The notes under the pieces: generated by a model
Seen by the model: only the letters and a program-made list of their open reading frames with translations
Databases searched by the model: none
What the model was told of the DNA's origin: nothing
In this document: piece after piece, positions 51,653 through 60,765 of the stretch
How the letters are laid out: each line of letters opens with the position of its first letter
Numbering within the stretch: position 1 is the stretch's first letter
Assembly (NCBI GenBank): GCA_964460795.1
Contig: CAYWRU010000002.1
Span: 1-64,000 of the forward strand
Direction of reading: 5' to 3'
DNA from: CAZOOM01 sp964460795
GTDB lineage: Bacteria > Omnitrophota > Omnitrophia > Omnitrophales > Aquincolibacteriaceae
Length of the DNA: 64,000 bases
Program-made: the position numbers and the translations under genes

Positions 51653-52423
51653 TTACCGGCAGATCCCACGCTTTGCATGAGAGAGAAAAGACAGGATCGT
51701 CTCAAGGTGGGGGTTCTCGGGCAGCTCAGTCTTGATTGTCTCCATGGCTTTCTTAAGGGTCAGGCCTGATTTAAAAATCAATTTGTTCGCTTTTTTAATT
51801 AAATCCCGATCTTCTTTGGAAAATTTGGCGCGCGTCAGGCCCACTAAATTCAGTCCACTAAACTGGGCCGGGTGTCCGTCTGCTACAATAAAAGGAGGAA
51901 CATCTTGCGTCACTTTGGAACATCCTCCGATCAAAGCCATGTTCCCGATTTTCACAAATTGATGCACGGCGCTGAGGCCGCCAATAATGGCGCCATCTTC
52001 AACCATCACGTGCCCGGCCAGGGTGGCAACATTGGCAAGAATGGTTCGGTTTTTGACAATGCAATCATGCGCAACATGCGCATAAGCCATAAGAAGATTA
52101 TCATTTCCGATCGAGGTTTCAGTGCCGGCTTTCGTGCCGGGATTGATCGTCACATATTCGCGGATTTTATTACGGTCTCCGATTTTGAGATAGGTCACGC
52201 CACCGTCAAATTTTTTATCCTGGGTACGGCTGCCGATCACAGCACCAGAAAAAAATTCGTTATCCGCGCCGATCGTGGTATTTCCTTCGATCGTAACGCG
52301 AGGACCCACAATCGTACGGGGACCAATTTTGACCGTTCCCGCAATGACCGAAAAAGGTCCAACCTCGACATCAGAAGCTAATTGGGCGTCCGGATGGACA
52401 ATCGCCGTGGGATGAATACTCAC
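51653..52423 (-). CDS. lpxA: UDP-N-acetylglucosamine O-acyltransferase
   Basis: This 256-residue trimeric left-handed beta-helix enzyme adds the first R-3-hydroxyacyl chain of lipid A. Hexapeptide repeats run from IHPTAIVHPDAQLASDVEVG onward, the catalytic histidine is in LMAYAHVAHDCIVKNRTILA, and the family stretch TLAGHVMVEDGAIIGGLSAV with HQFVKIGNMALIGGCSKVTQ is intact. The C-terminal helical part (FSKEDRDLIKKANKLIF) is typical. GTG start overlaps the lpxC-fabZ stop by four bases (GTGA). Confidence 0.96.
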   Translation of the reverse strand: MSIHPTAIVHPDAQLASDVEVGPFSVIAGTVKIGPRTIVGPRVTIEGNTTIGADNEFFSGAVIGSRTQDKKFDGGVTYLKIGDRNKIREYVTINPGTKAGTETSIGNDNLLMAYAHVAHDCIVKNRTILANVATLAGHVMVEDGAIIGGLSAVHQFVKIGNMALIGGCSKVTQDVPPFIVADGHPAQFSGLNLVGLTRAKFSKEDRDLIKKANKLIFKSGLTLKKAMETIKTELPENPHLETILSFLSHAKRGICR

Positions 52424-53712
52424 CGCTCAACCACCGCAAACTTTACTTCTGCTTCGCACACAAGCTTATCTCCCACATAGGCCATGCCCGTGCATTGACC
52501 GGTGCGGCCACGAAGTTTTTTAACTTCCACTTCCATCCTGAGTTCATCACCCGGCTGGACCGGTTGACGAAATTTAGCGGAATCAATGCTCATAAAATAA
52601 GCTATTTTATTCCGGTTTTCAGGCTTACTTAGCATGATCACACCGCCCACCTGGGCCATGGCTTCAATAATAATCACGCCCGGCATGACCGGATGCCCTG
52701 GAAAATGCCCCTGAAAATAATAATCATTCATGGTCACCTGTTTAAACCCCGTAGCGCGCACTCCGGGCTCAAAGCGCTCAATCCGGTCCACAAATAAAAA
52801 AGGATAACGATGCGGAAGAATCTTCTGGATGTCCTGAACATTTAAAACGGATGACGTGATCGGTTCGTTTGAGGCATCTGAATTTTCGAGACTCATAAGC
52901 ACCTTTCTTGCAAATTCAATATTCAGCGAGTGACCGCTCCGGGAAGCAATCACATGCCCCCGTAAAAATCCCCCTAAAAGAAATAAATCTCCGAGAAGAT
53001 CCAGCATTTTGTGCCGGCACGCTTCATTTTCAAACCGAAGCGTGTTTTGGATCGGCAGATTTTTTTCAAACACCAAAGTGTTGGAAACATTGGCTCCTTT
53101 TCCAAATCCCGCACTGAGCAAGGCTTCTGCTTCTTTTTTTAAGCAAAACGTGCGGGCTGGCGCCAGTTCTCTTTCAAAAACTTCAGGAAGAATAGGCAAT
53201 GAAAAATGCTGATCTTCCAAATCTTCGTGGCGATAGCTCAGTGTATAGGAAATCCGAAACTGCGGTGCAGGAAGCACAATCAAAGATTGATCTCCCGCAT
53301 CCACAAAGACCGGCCTCTTCACTTCTATCCACTTCCGCTCGGCTTCCTGATCCACCAGTCCGGCGGATAAAATTCCACGCGCATATTCCTGCGCGCTTCC
53401 ATCCATAGCCGGCAGTTCATCGCCTTCCACTTCCACAATCGCGTTATCTACACCGAGGCCGTGAAACGCGGCCATTAAATGTTCAATGGTGCGGATGATG
53501 CCGCCGCCTACCATTAAAGAGGTTTGTCTGAGTTCGTCCTGACGCACATGCTTGACCGTAGCACGCACCCGAATCAAAGGATCTAAGTCCTTGCGGCAAA
53601 ATTGAATGCCCGTGTCCGGATCAGCCGGAAGCACATTCATCCGAACTTCAAAACCGGTATGAAGCCCCTTCCCGTGAAAAAAAACAGGGGCCTGAAGCGT
53701 ACGCTGTTTCAT
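52420..53712 (-). CDS. lpxC/fabZ: Fused LpxC deacetylase / FabZ dehydratase
   Basis: A two-domain protein of 430 residues. Residues about 1-285 are LpxC, the zinc UDP-3-O-acyl-GlcNAc deacetylase that commits to lipid A: IIRTIEHLMAAFHGLGVDNA carries the first zinc histidine, then ELPAMDGSAQEYARGI, and RHKMLDLLGDLFLLGGFLRG carries the other ligands. Residues about 295-430 are FabZ, the 3-hydroxyacyl-ACP dehydratase: ILPHRYPFLFVDRIERFEPG and GHFPGHPVMPGVIIIEAMAQ, with the catalytic His and Glu. The fusion is known from Bacteroidetes and some PVC-type bacteria and links the lipid A and fatty acid use of hydroxyacyl-ACP. No lpxD is visible between skp and this gene. Confidence 0.95.
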   Translation of the reverse strand: MKQRTLQAPVFFHGKGLHTGFEVRMNVLPADPDTGIQFCRKDLDPLIRVRATVKHVRQDELRQTSLMVGGGIIRTIEHLMAAFHGLGVDNAIVEVEGDELPAMDGSAQEYARGILSAGLVDQEAERKWIEVKRPVFVDAGDQSLIVLPAPQFRISYTLSYRHEDLEDQHFSLPILPEVFERELAPARTFCLKKEAEALLSAGFGKGANVSNTLVFEKNLPIQNTLRFENEACRHKMLDLLGDLFLLGGFLRGHVIASRSGHSLNIEFARKVLMSLENSDASNEPITSSVLNVQDIQKILPHRYPFLFVDRIERFEPGVRATGFKQVTMNDYYFQGHFPGHPVMPGVIIIEAMAQVGGVIMLSKPENRNKIAYFMSIDSAKFRQPVQPGDELRMEVEVKKLRGRTGQCTGMAYVGDKLVCEAEVKFAVVER

Positions 53713-54236
53713 TTCTTCCCAGGTTTGTAGTTTTTATTCAACTCAGCCAAGATGGCATCCGTCGCCGCTAATTTATCGTCCCGGTAAAGCAGCGCCTTTT
53801 CATTAAAAACCATCGTAATGCCATTTTTTTCAGCGTAGGATTTGATGGCACTGTCTAGATCGGAAAAGATTTCCCGAACCACTTTGCTGCGCGCTTCATC
53901 AATATCTTTTTTCACATTGCGGTCAAAATCCTGAAGTCCCTGGATTTTTTGTTCCAAAAGTTCCTGTTTTTTATTTTTCATATCGCCATTCATAAGCGCA
54001 AGTTCATCCTTCAGCTGACGGATGTCATAAACCAGGGCATCCCGCTTCTCTTCCTGTTTCTTGCCTGAATCTTGAAGCGTTTTATCCTGATCTTTGGTTT
54101 TCTGATAATTATCAAAAAGCTTGGCCACATCTACAAAGGCATACTTTTCATTGCCCGCCCAGGCTGAATTGGCTCCTGACCAAATAAGCATGGCCCCTAA
54201 AACTATTGTAAGTCCGCGTAAGAAATTGTGACGCAT
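53709..54236 (-). CDS. OmpH/Skp-family periplasmic chaperone
   Basis: This 175-residue exported protein has a signal peptide (GLTIVLGAMLIWSGANSAWA before GNEKY), then the family start YAFVDVAKLFDNYQKTKDQD. A long charged coiled coil follows (QDSGKKQEEKRDALVYDIRQ through QELLEQKIQGLQDFDRNVKK), and the closing strand contains AEKNGITMVFNEKALLYRDD. Skp holds unfolded outer membrane proteins on the way to the Bam complex, which fits its place after bamA. Confidence 0.88.
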   Translation of the reverse strand: MRHNFLRGLTIVLGAMLIWSGANSAWAGNEKYAFVDVAKLFDNYQKTKDQDKTLQDSGKKQEEKRDALVYDIRQLKDELALMNGDMKNKKQELLEQKIQGLQDFDRNVKKDIDEARSKVVREIFSDLDSAIKSYAEKNGITMVFNEKALLYRDDKLAATDAILAELNKNYKPGKK

Positions 54237-54307
54237 TGTGTATTCTCCTTTACCGTTTGGTTTAACTAGGATTAAAAACTCTGAAAGCGATCCATGGGAA
54301 GGTTGGA

Positions 54308-56836
54308 TTAGAACCCACGGCTTAGACTAAATTCAAAGCGGCCGTTCCGATTCTTATCGTCCTTATTGATGAGCGGAAAGCCGTAGTAGAGGGCCACGGG
54401 TCCGAGCGGAGTTTTAATTTTAACTCCAGGACCTGCGCTAATCACTGTATCGCCCCACTCAAAAAAATCATAGGCATCCGGGGTGATGTTCCCAAGGTCC
54501 GTAAAAATGACAAACCGGAAAGAATCCAATTTTGGAATCGGAATTGTGTAATCCAAATTGATGACTTCCATAGTTTGGCCTCCCACCGGATTTCCAGCTT
54601 CTTTCGGACCCACGCGACGGTAGTTGTAACCACGCACCGTGCCAAGTCCGCCCGCATAGAAACGATCGAAAATGGGCACCGAGGGAGAATCCCCAAATTC
54701 TTTGGCTGTTCCCAAGCGAAGACGAGTCTCCACAATATGCTTATTAAAGAAAGACCAGTATTTCGTGGCAGATCCCTGCAAAATGTAATAGTCCTGATCG
54801 CCGCCCAAAAAACTCCCGATGAGTTCACTGGACAAAGATCCCAAAAATCCTTTCGTGGGATTGAAAACATTATCCCGAGTATCGTAGGAAGTGAAAGCCT
54901 TCAGGCGCGACAAGAGATTGTCTCCTGCAAAATCCTGCACGCTGGGTCCGGCATCATCTGAAATATCTTTCACCGTTACATTCTCAATGGTGTAACCGGT
55001 TCCTACGCGTAACACATCGCGGAAGAGGCGGGAAAGCGTATTCGACATCCCGAGGCGATTCTCAGCAAAATCCACCTGATACGCGTCTTCATGAGTGCGG
55101 TAAAGATCTAAACTATACCCAACAGGTTTATTGAAAAGATAGGGTTCTGAAAAATTCATACTATAAGAAGAGTTTTCCATACCCACACGAGCTTTTAAGG
55201 ATAAATTTTGTCCGCCGCCCGTAAATCTTGGCCAATTAAAAAGATCAAAATTCCGCTGGGCCACTTCTGCAAAGCCTACCAAGTTATCAATGGAACTAAC
55301 GCCGCCGCCGAAAGAGAGTTCTCCGGTCCGTTTTTCTTTAACACGAAAGACGAGATCTTTCCGGTTCTGCGCCGACGGAGCCGGTTCCGTGTCATAAGTA
55401 ACTTCTTCAAAAAACCCAAGGTTTTCAAGGCGTTGTTTAGATTTTTTTATTTTTTCTCCGTCAAATTTATCTCCGGGACGGATCCTGAGTTCGCGGCGAA
55501 CAACCAGATCCTTCGTTTTAGTGTTGCCACGCACCATGACTTTTTCCACAAAATAAAGATCCCCTTCATCAATGGTATAAGTCACATCCATCTTTTTCGT
55601 CGCATCATTTAAATGCGTATCCGGAACAATGCGGGCATCCATATATCCGCGATTCTGATAATAGTCGCGGACTTTTTCAATATCCTGGGAGAGATAATAT
55701 TGGGAGAATGTCTGGCCGGGCAGCATCTCAAGCTCCTGCCAAATCTCAGATTCAGGAAAAACTTTAGTGCCGGCAATTTTAATTTCGCCGCACACATAGC
55801 GCTCGCCTTCTTCTACCGTGATCTTGATATGAATGGCCTGCTTGGTTGCATCATAAGAAAAGTCCGGCGCTACTTTCACATCTAAATAGCCTTCTTTTTG
55901 ATAAAAAAGCTGGATGCGCTCAAGGTCTTCATCAAAATCCGCATTTTTTAAGACACCGGACCGAAAGAGCCAGCCCTTGGGTTTAGTTTTCATCAATTTT
56001 TTGAGCTGTTTCACCTTGAAGGCCTTAACACCCTCAAAATCAATGGAGCGGATTTTGTATTTTTCACCCTCGTTCACGCGGATGATGATGGTCGTCTCGT
56101 TCGTCACGCGGTCGACATTGACTTCCGATTCAATGTCGACATTTTTAAATCCCTTATTGGAATAAAGTTTTTTCACGGCCTCCACGCCGCTCTTGACTGC
56201 TTTTCGGTCCAAAACCTGCCCCTCCAACACCTTGAGTTCTTTGCGGAGCTTCTCTTCTTTGAAGGATTTTGCGCCCTCAATCACAATTTTTTTGACCACT
56301 GGTTTTTCAATCACCACCACCACGAGCTCATAACCTTCTGACTTTTCATTCACCTCGATTTTAATATCTTCAAAATAACCGGTCGCATAAAGACGCTTGA
56401 TATCTTCATTAACCGTTTCTTGAACCAAAGGCTCCCCTTTTTGAGAGCGCAGCTTGGAGAGAATCGTATTGGTGCTGACAATATAATTACCCCGAACTTC
56501 AATGCCAGTCACGTGGGCGGCCGGCTTCGCAGGTTCAGACGCCGCTGGAGCAGGGAGGGAAGTTGCGGCGGTTGGAGCTGCAGACGCTGGAGCGTTCGAA
56601 AGCGGCTTTGTTTCCGTGACAACCGCAGGCGTTTGGGCTGCAGTAGATGCTATGGATTCTTCCGTCGGAGCGGGTTCTGTTGCCGGAGCAGGAGCTGGGG
56701 TCGAATCCGATTTAAGAGCCTGGATATCTGCTTCGAGCTGTTTATCCAAATCCTCTTTGGTTCCCTCAGCGCGGAGAGGACTGGCGAGAATCAAAAGCAG
56801 CAAAAAAAATACCCCCGAGGGGAACACTCGCTTCAT
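54308..56836 (-). CDS. bamA: Outer membrane protein assembly factor BamA
   Basis: An 842-residue Omp85 protein. The signal peptide (VFFLLLLILASPLRA) is followed by an unusual Pro/Ala/Thr-rich linker at about residues 30-105 and then five POTRA domains to about residue 460, for example VTGIEVRGNYIVSTNTILSK, VKKIVIEGAKSFKEEKLRKE and VEKVMVRGNTKTKDLVVRRE. The C-terminal 16-strand barrel carries the conserved FYAGGLGTVRGYNYRRVGPK and ends in Phe (FSLSRGF). It folds beta-barrel proteins into the outer membrane. Start ATG overlaps the dnaB stop (ATGA). The Pro/Ala linker before POTRA1 is longer than in the proteobacterial protein. Confidence 0.95.
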   Translation of the reverse strand: MKRVFPSGVFFLLLLILASPLRAEGTKEDLDKQLEADIQALKSDSTPAPAPATEPAPTEESIASTAAQTPAVVTETKPLSNAPASAAPTAATSLPAPAASEPAKPAAHVTGIEVRGNYIVSTNTILSKLRSQKGEPLVQETVNEDIKRLYATGYFEDIKIEVNEKSEGYELVVVVIEKPVVKKIVIEGAKSFKEEKLRKELKVLEGQVLDRKAVKSGVEAVKKLYSNKGFKNVDIESEVNVDRVTNETTIIIRVNEGEKYKIRSIDFEGVKAFKVKQLKKLMKTKPKGWLFRSGVLKNADFDEDLERIQLFYQKEGYLDVKVAPDFSYDATKQAIHIKITVEEGERYVCGEIKIAGTKVFPESEIWQELEMLPGQTFSQYYLSQDIEKVRDYYQNRGYMDARIVPDTHLNDATKKMDVTYTIDEGDLYFVEKVMVRGNTKTKDLVVRRELRIRPGDKFDGEKIKKSKQRLENLGFFEEVTYDTEPAPSAQNRKDLVFRVKEKRTGELSFGGGVSSIDNLVGFAEVAQRNFDLFNWPRFTGGGQNLSLKARVGMENSSYSMNFSEPYLFNKPVGYSLDLYRTHEDAYQVDFAENRLGMSNTLSRLFRDVLRVGTGYTIENVTVKDISDDAGPSVQDFAGDNLLSRLKAFTSYDTRDNVFNPTKGFLGSLSSELIGSFLGGDQDYYILQGSATKYWSFFNKHIVETRLRLGTAKEFGDSPSVPIFDRFYAGGLGTVRGYNYRRVGPKEAGNPVGGQTMEVINLDYTIPIPKLDSFRFVIFTDLGNITPDAYDFFEWGDTVISAGPGVKIKTPLGPVALYYGFPLINKDDKNRNGRFEFSLSRGF

Positions 56837-58200
56837 TCAGCCGATCCTTCCGATTGACGATGCTCAGGATTATCGAAACGGGTCCAGTCTTTCATAAATA
56901 CAAGCTCAACAGAACCAATCGGTCCATTTCGCTGCTTGGCGATAATGGCTTCCGCTTTGTTTCTATTTTCTTCAGTAGGATTATAGTACTCTTCACGAAA
57001 AAGGAAAACCACAATATCAGCGTCCTGCTCAATCGCGCCTGATTCACGAAGGTCAGAAAGCTGCGGACGATTTCCGGTCCGGCTTTCCACCGCACGCGAC
57101 AACTGACTGACCGCAATGACCGGCACACGAAGTTCGCGGGCCAGTGCTTTTAAAGAACGAGAGATTTCTGAAATCTCCTGCTGACGACTTTCCATGTTTC
57201 CGGATCCCTGCATAAGCTGAAGGTAGTCCACCACCACAAGCTGAATGTCGTGCTGCATTTTGAGCCGGCGAGATTTGGTGCGGACTTCCAAGATAGACTG
57301 TCCGGGCGTATCATCAATAAAAATCGGCGCCTCGGCCAAACGTCCGGCCGCGCTTGTCAGCTTCGGCCAATCCTGATGAGAAAGATATCCGGTACGAACT
57401 TTCTGAGCATCCACCCGCGCATGCGAGCAAAGCATACGCTGGACCAGCTGCTCTTTGCTCATTTCCAAGGAAAAGAAAGCGAGCGGTTTTTTTTGAACAA
57501 TTCCGACGTTTTCACAAAGGGAAAGCACAAAGGCTGATTTTCCCATCGAGGGACGGCCGGCAATAATAATGAGGTCTGAGGGCTGAAGTCCGGCGGTTTT
57601 GACGTCAAATTCATAAAACTGCGTTGCCACGCCGGTCACGTGTTCTTTGCGCTGATAGAGGCGGTCAATGGTCTCCATGCTGTCATGGATAATTTCCTTC
57701 ATCGAGAAAAATTTTCCCTCAATGCGGTCCTGGCTGACCTCGAAGATCATTTTCTCCGCATCATTCAACACCTGCTGAACATTATCCTGAGATTCGAAAC
57801 AATCCTGAACAATGTCGCTGGCATTGCGGATCATTTTTCGAAGCAGGGCTTTTTCTTTAACAATGTGAGCGTAGTGTTCAATATGCGCAGCGGTGGGAAC
57901 AGAAAGGGTAAGTTGGGTAATTGCAGCCATGCCGCCGACTTCTTCCAGCTGACCGCGAGCCTTGAGCTCATCCGAAACAGTCACCAGATCAATGGGGCGC
58001 GCCTTATCAAAAAGGGTCTGCATGACGGAAAAAACTTTGGCGTGACTTTGATCGTAGAAAAAATCGGGGCGCAGAAGTTCAAGGGCGCGGACAAGCGCTC
58101 CTTCCTCAAAAAGCATGGCTCCGAGAACGCTCATTTCAGCTTCTCGGTTTTGAGGAGGAATTTTTTCGAGCAGATTCATGGAAGGCTGCGTATTCCCCAC
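56833..58200 (-). CDS. dnaB: Replicative DNA helicase DnaB
   Basis: This 455-residue hexameric helicase unwinds DNA at the replication fork. The N-terminal domain begins KIPPQNREAEMSVLGAMLFE. The RecA-like domain has Walker A IIAGRPSMGKSAFVLSLCEN, FSLEMSKEQLVQRMLCSHAR, Walker B QLVVVDYLQLMQGSG and the arginine-finger region DLRESGAIEQDADIVVFLFR. It has no intein. The GTG at 58200 has AAAGGATGGA before it; an ATG at 58179 would match the Bacillus start better and is the alternative. It lies after rplI, as in many bacteria. Confidence 0.96.
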   Translation of the reverse strand: MGNTQPSMNLLEKIPPQNREAEMSVLGAMLFEEGALVRALELLRPDFFYDQSHAKVFSVMQTLFDKARPIDLVTVSDELKARGQLEEVGGMAAITQLTLSVPTAAHIEHYAHIVKEKALLRKMIRNASDIVQDCFESQDNVQQVLNDAEKMIFEVSQDRIEGKFFSMKEIIHDSMETIDRLYQRKEHVTGVATQFYEFDVKTAGLQPSDLIIIAGRPSMGKSAFVLSLCENVGIVQKKPLAFFSLEMSKEQLVQRMLCSHARVDAQKVRTGYLSHQDWPKLTSAAGRLAEAPIFIDDTPGQSILEVRTKSRRLKMQHDIQLVVVDYLQLMQGSGNMESRQQEISEISRSLKALARELRVPVIAVSQLSRAVESRTGNRPQLSDLRESGAIEQDADIVVFLFREEYYNPTEENRNKAEAIIAKQRNGPIGSVELVFMKDWTRFDNPEHRQSEGSAE

Positions 58201-58227
58201 TCCATCCTTTCAAGCCGGATCGGGTGA

Positions 58228-58674
58228 TCAGGCTTTGGGAACGACTTCCACCGTGAGACTGGCTTTGACCTCAGGGTAAAGCTCAACCGTCACAGGAAAG
58301 GACCCCAACGTACGAATCGGATCTTTGAGCGAAATCTGTTTTTTTACAAATTTATGACCCTGAGCTTGAAGCGCAGTCGCGATATCTTCGGTAGTAACAG
58401 AGCCAAAGAGTTTTCCCTGCTCACCCGCACGGGCCTCGATCGTTACCTTGAGCTCTCCGAGCTTGGAAGCAGCTTTTTCTGCCGTAGCTTTTTCTTTGGC
58501 ATGGCGCGTGGCAGCGCGAGCCTTTTGCTCTTCGACAAATTTTAAATTCTGCTTAGTGACTTCAACTGCCAGGGTCTGGGGAAAAAGAAAATTGCGCGCA
58601 TACCCATCACGAACGCGAACCACTTGCCCCTTGCGCCCCACAGCCTCCACATCTTTTAGAAGAATCAATTCCAT
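58228..58674 (-). CDS. rplI: 50S ribosomal protein L9
   Basis: This 148-residue protein has the L9 start MELILLKDVEAVGRKGQVVR and VRDGYARNFLFPQTLAVEVT, a long connecting helix (EEQKARAATRHAKEKATAEK) and the C-terminal rRNA-binding domain with GKLFGSVTTEDIATALQAQG. The ATG at 58674 has GAGGGG five bases upstream, so the 32-codon upstream extension is rejected. It lies in the order rpsF-ssb-rpsR-rplI-dnaB. Confidence 0.97.
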   Translation of the reverse strand: MELILLKDVEAVGRKGQVVRVRDGYARNFLFPQTLAVEVTKQNLKFVEEQKARAATRHAKEKATAEKAASKLGELKVTIEARAGEQGKLFGSVTTEDIATALQAQGHKFVKKQISLKDPIRTLGSFPVTVELYPEVKASLTVEVVPKA

Positions 58675-58688
58675 ATCATCCCCTCGAG

Positions 58689-58997
58689 TTAGTCTACCTG
58701 AAAGGCAAGAACTCCCGCATGGCGGGCGATCTTGATGATCCGGGCCAGGATACGCTGACACTTGGCGCAATTCCCAGTAATACGCCTCGGAATAATTTTG
58801 CCTTTTTCCGTTAGGAATTTTCGTAAGCGCTCAGAATCTTTAAAATCCAGAGTCGATGTTTTTTCTGCGCACAAGCGGCAGGTTTTCTTAATAAAAACTC
58901 GGCCTCGCGGCGGACGTCCGCCGGGTCCAGCTCGGCGAGAATCAGGCCCCGATCCTGCGGGACGGCGTGTCGATGAAGACGAAGAACGTGGATACAT
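58689..58997 (-). CDS. rpsR: 30S ribosomal protein S18
   Basis: This 102-residue protein has an Arg/Gly/Ser-rich N-terminal extension and then the S18 core FIKKTCRLCAEKTSTLDFKD, FLTEKGKIIPRRITGNCAKC, QRILARIIKIARHAGVLAF. The four cysteines in two CxxC pairs make this the zinc-binding C+ form. ATG at 58997 has AAGGAG seven bases upstream. S18 pairs with S6, encoded two genes earlier. Confidence 0.97.
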   Translation of the reverse strand: MYPRSSSSSTRRPAGSGPDSRRAGPGGRPPRGRVFIKKTCRLCAEKTSTLDFKDSERLRKFLTEKGKIIPRRITGNCAKCQRILARIIKIARHAGVLAFQVD

Positions 58998-59027
58998 CAA
59001 AAAACTCCTTTTAAATTAACCTTTGAT

Positions 59028-59525
59028 TTAAAACGGGACTTCATCATCAGGCTGAAGATCTCCGCCCGAAGAGGGTGTAGGGCGCTTTCCCCGCGGTGAA
59101 GCGGACATATTGTCCATTTCTTCATAGACTGCATTTTCATCAACCGGAATATCCTGCGCCACCGGAGCATCGCCCCCGCGGCTGGCTCCTCCGCCACGCC
59201 CCAGAAACTGTACGCTTTGCGCAATCACTTCCAAAGTGGAACGTTTCGTTCCATCTTGAGCATCCCAGCTCCGACTCTGAAGGCGTCCTTCGACAAAAAC
59301 AGGACTCCCCTTTTTGAGATATTCATTACAAATTTCTGCAAGACGAGCCCACACCACAATGCGGACAAAACTCACTTCTTCTTTTTTTTCACCGGTCTGG
59401 GAAGTGTAATTACGATTGACCGCAATCGTAAAAGACGCCACTCCCTGTCCGGATGGGAGATAACGCATTTCCGGATCACGCGTCAGGTTTCCCATCAAGA
59501 GCGTTTTATTAAAGCTCGCTGCCAT
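59028..59525 (-). CDS. ssb: Single-stranded DNA-binding protein
   Basis: This 165-residue protein has the OB-fold FNKTLLMGNLTRDPEMRYLP, ASFTIAVNRNYTSQTGEKKE, VWARLAEICNEYLKKGSPVF and VEGRLQSRSWDAQDGTKRST. A Gly-rich linker ends in the acidic tip DDEVPF that recruits partner proteins. It lies between rpsF and rpsR, the usual place. Confidence 0.97.
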   Translation of the reverse strand: MAASFNKTLLMGNLTRDPEMRYLPSGQGVASFTIAVNRNYTSQTGEKKEEVSFVRIVVWARLAEICNEYLKKGSPVFVEGRLQSRSWDAQDGTKRSTLEVIAQSVQFLGRGGGASRGGDAPVAQDIPVDENAVYEEMDNMSASPRGKRPTPSSGGDLQPDDEVPF

Positions 59526-59528
59526 AAT

Positions 59529-59951
59529 TTATTGAACCGGTGATTTTTCTGAGGTTTTGGGTGCTGCAACGCTCGAAACCGGAGCGCGTCGCGGAGCTCT
59601 AGAAGGAGCCGCGATAGCCGTTGCTGCAGGCGCCGGTGTTTTTCCGGGAGCGGGAAGCTCCGGCTTCGGAATCTTAACCGTGACCATATACTTCAAAAGA
59701 TCTTCCTGGAGTTCCCAGGTCTTACGAAGTTCCTGCTGCTGCGTAGGCTCCATATCAAAGTCAATGACCACATGATAGCCTTCACGAAATTTTTTGAGCA
59801 AATAACCCAGCGGCTTACGGCCCAATTCATGTCGTTGAGAAATTTTGCCACCAAATTTCTGAATCGTGGTCTCAAGCACATTCATCTGCGTCTTTCGCAC
59901 ATCCGCTGTAGCATCGGGCGGAAGAACAAAAAAACCTTCGTACGTTTTCAT
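59529..59951 (-). CDS. rpsF: 30S ribosomal protein S6
   Basis: This 140-residue protein has the S6 core MKTYEGFFVLPPDATADVRK, RHELGRKPLGYLLKKFREGY and HVVIDFDMEP. A C-terminal tail of about 40 residues rich in Pro and Ala (APAATAIAAPSRAPRRAPVS) is longer than usual. ATG at 59951 has AAGGAG nine bases upstream; a TTG at 59969 is rejected. It starts the rpsF-ssb-rpsR-rplI-dnaB group. Confidence 0.95.
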   Translation of the reverse strand: MKTYEGFFVLPPDATADVRKTQMNVLETTIQKFGGKISQRHELGRKPLGYLLKKFREGYHVVIDFDMEPTQQQELRKTWELQEDLLKYMVTVKIPKPELPAPGKTPAPAATAIAAPSRAPRRAPVSSVAAPKTSEKSPVQ

Positions 59952-60052
59952 GAAAATCTTCTCCTTCAAGAAAGAATGATGAATCCCGGTATGAACGACA
60001 CGCCTAATGAAACTCTTTGAGAGGTCATCTCTGAGGATTCAAACGGTGCAAC

Positions 60053-60081
60053 AATGTAACACAGAAGCTTTGGAGGCGCAA
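60053..60081 (-). promoter_or_regulatory. Putative promoter of the rpsF group
   Basis: On the minus strand TTGCGC (60076-60081) and TACATT (60053-60058) are 17 bases apart, about 100 bases before the rpsF ATG. The spacer 59952-60131 shows nothing else. Confidence 0.35.
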
Positions 60082-60131
60082 GTCCTGGTTTTACGATTTA
60101 ACTTCAATAGTAGCAATGATTTATGAAAATC

Positions 60132-60749
60132 TCAAGATTCTGAATCCTGAGGAGCGTTCACTTGGTTCATGGCCTTGGAAAGAGGTCCTTCGGCCCAGAG
60201 AAGGCAAGCTTGCGCGGTTCGCGCTGCTACTTCCGGCCATCCAAACTCCTCGGATTTTGTAAAAGGATCCAGCACATACTCCTCGAGAGGAACAGAGATC
60301 ATTTGCGCAGAATCTTTTCCGGAATCAGGATCCGGCTCAGGCCCCACTCCGATTCGGAGCCGAGAAAAATTCGAAGTGCCCAGTTTTGCTTGGATGGATT
60401 TGAGTCCGTTATGTCCTCCATCACTTCCCTGTCCGCGCAAACGAAGCCGACCAAAAGGAAGCGCTGCTTCATCCACCAAAATGAGCAGCTCTTCTTCCGG
60501 ACGGACTCCATAGGAGAGCACCAGACGCGAAATACTTTCTCCGGACACATTCATAAAATCATCCGGATAGGCTAGAACAAGCGGACCTTCAGAACTTTCC
60601 CAGGAAGCGCACCAAGCGCGGTCTGATTTTTGAAGAGAAAATCGAAGAGAATGAGAAGCCGCCAGGGATTCAATCGCCCGGCGGCCTGCATTGTGGCGAG
60701 TCTTAAAATATTTTGCCTCAGGATTGCCAAGTCCAACGATCAGTTTCAT
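60132..60749 (-). CDS. pth: Peptidyl-tRNA hydrolase
   Basis: This 205-residue enzyme recycles peptidyl-tRNA released from stalled ribosomes. The start MKLIVGLGNPEAKYFKTRHN carries the catalytic His in the TRHNAG motif, followed by YPDDFMNVSGESISRLV, LILVDEAALPFGRLRLRGQG, SDGGHNGLKSIQAKLGTSNF and SRLRIGVGPEP. In the usual DDLDLP motif the segment here reads VDEAALP, a partial variant. The start is ATG 60749; the frame continues 81 codons upstream through rplY in another frame and is not coding there. It follows rplY by 16 bases. Confidence 0.95.
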   Translation of the reverse strand: MKLIVGLGNPEAKYFKTRHNAGRRAIESLAASHSLRFSLQKSDRAWCASWESSEGPLVLAYPDDFMNVSGESISRLVLSYGVRPEEELLILVDEAALPFGRLRLRGQGSDGGHNGLKSIQAKLGTSNFSRLRIGVGPEPDPDSGKDSAQMISVPLEEYVLDPFTKSEEFGWPEVAARTAQACLLWAEGPLSKAMNQVNAPQDSES

Positions 60750-60765
60750 GAGGCTTTGACAAAGG

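Noticed and set aside
58675..58770. N-terminal extension of L9
   Set aside because: It overlaps the end of rpsR; the standard L9 start at 58674 has a good ribosome binding site.
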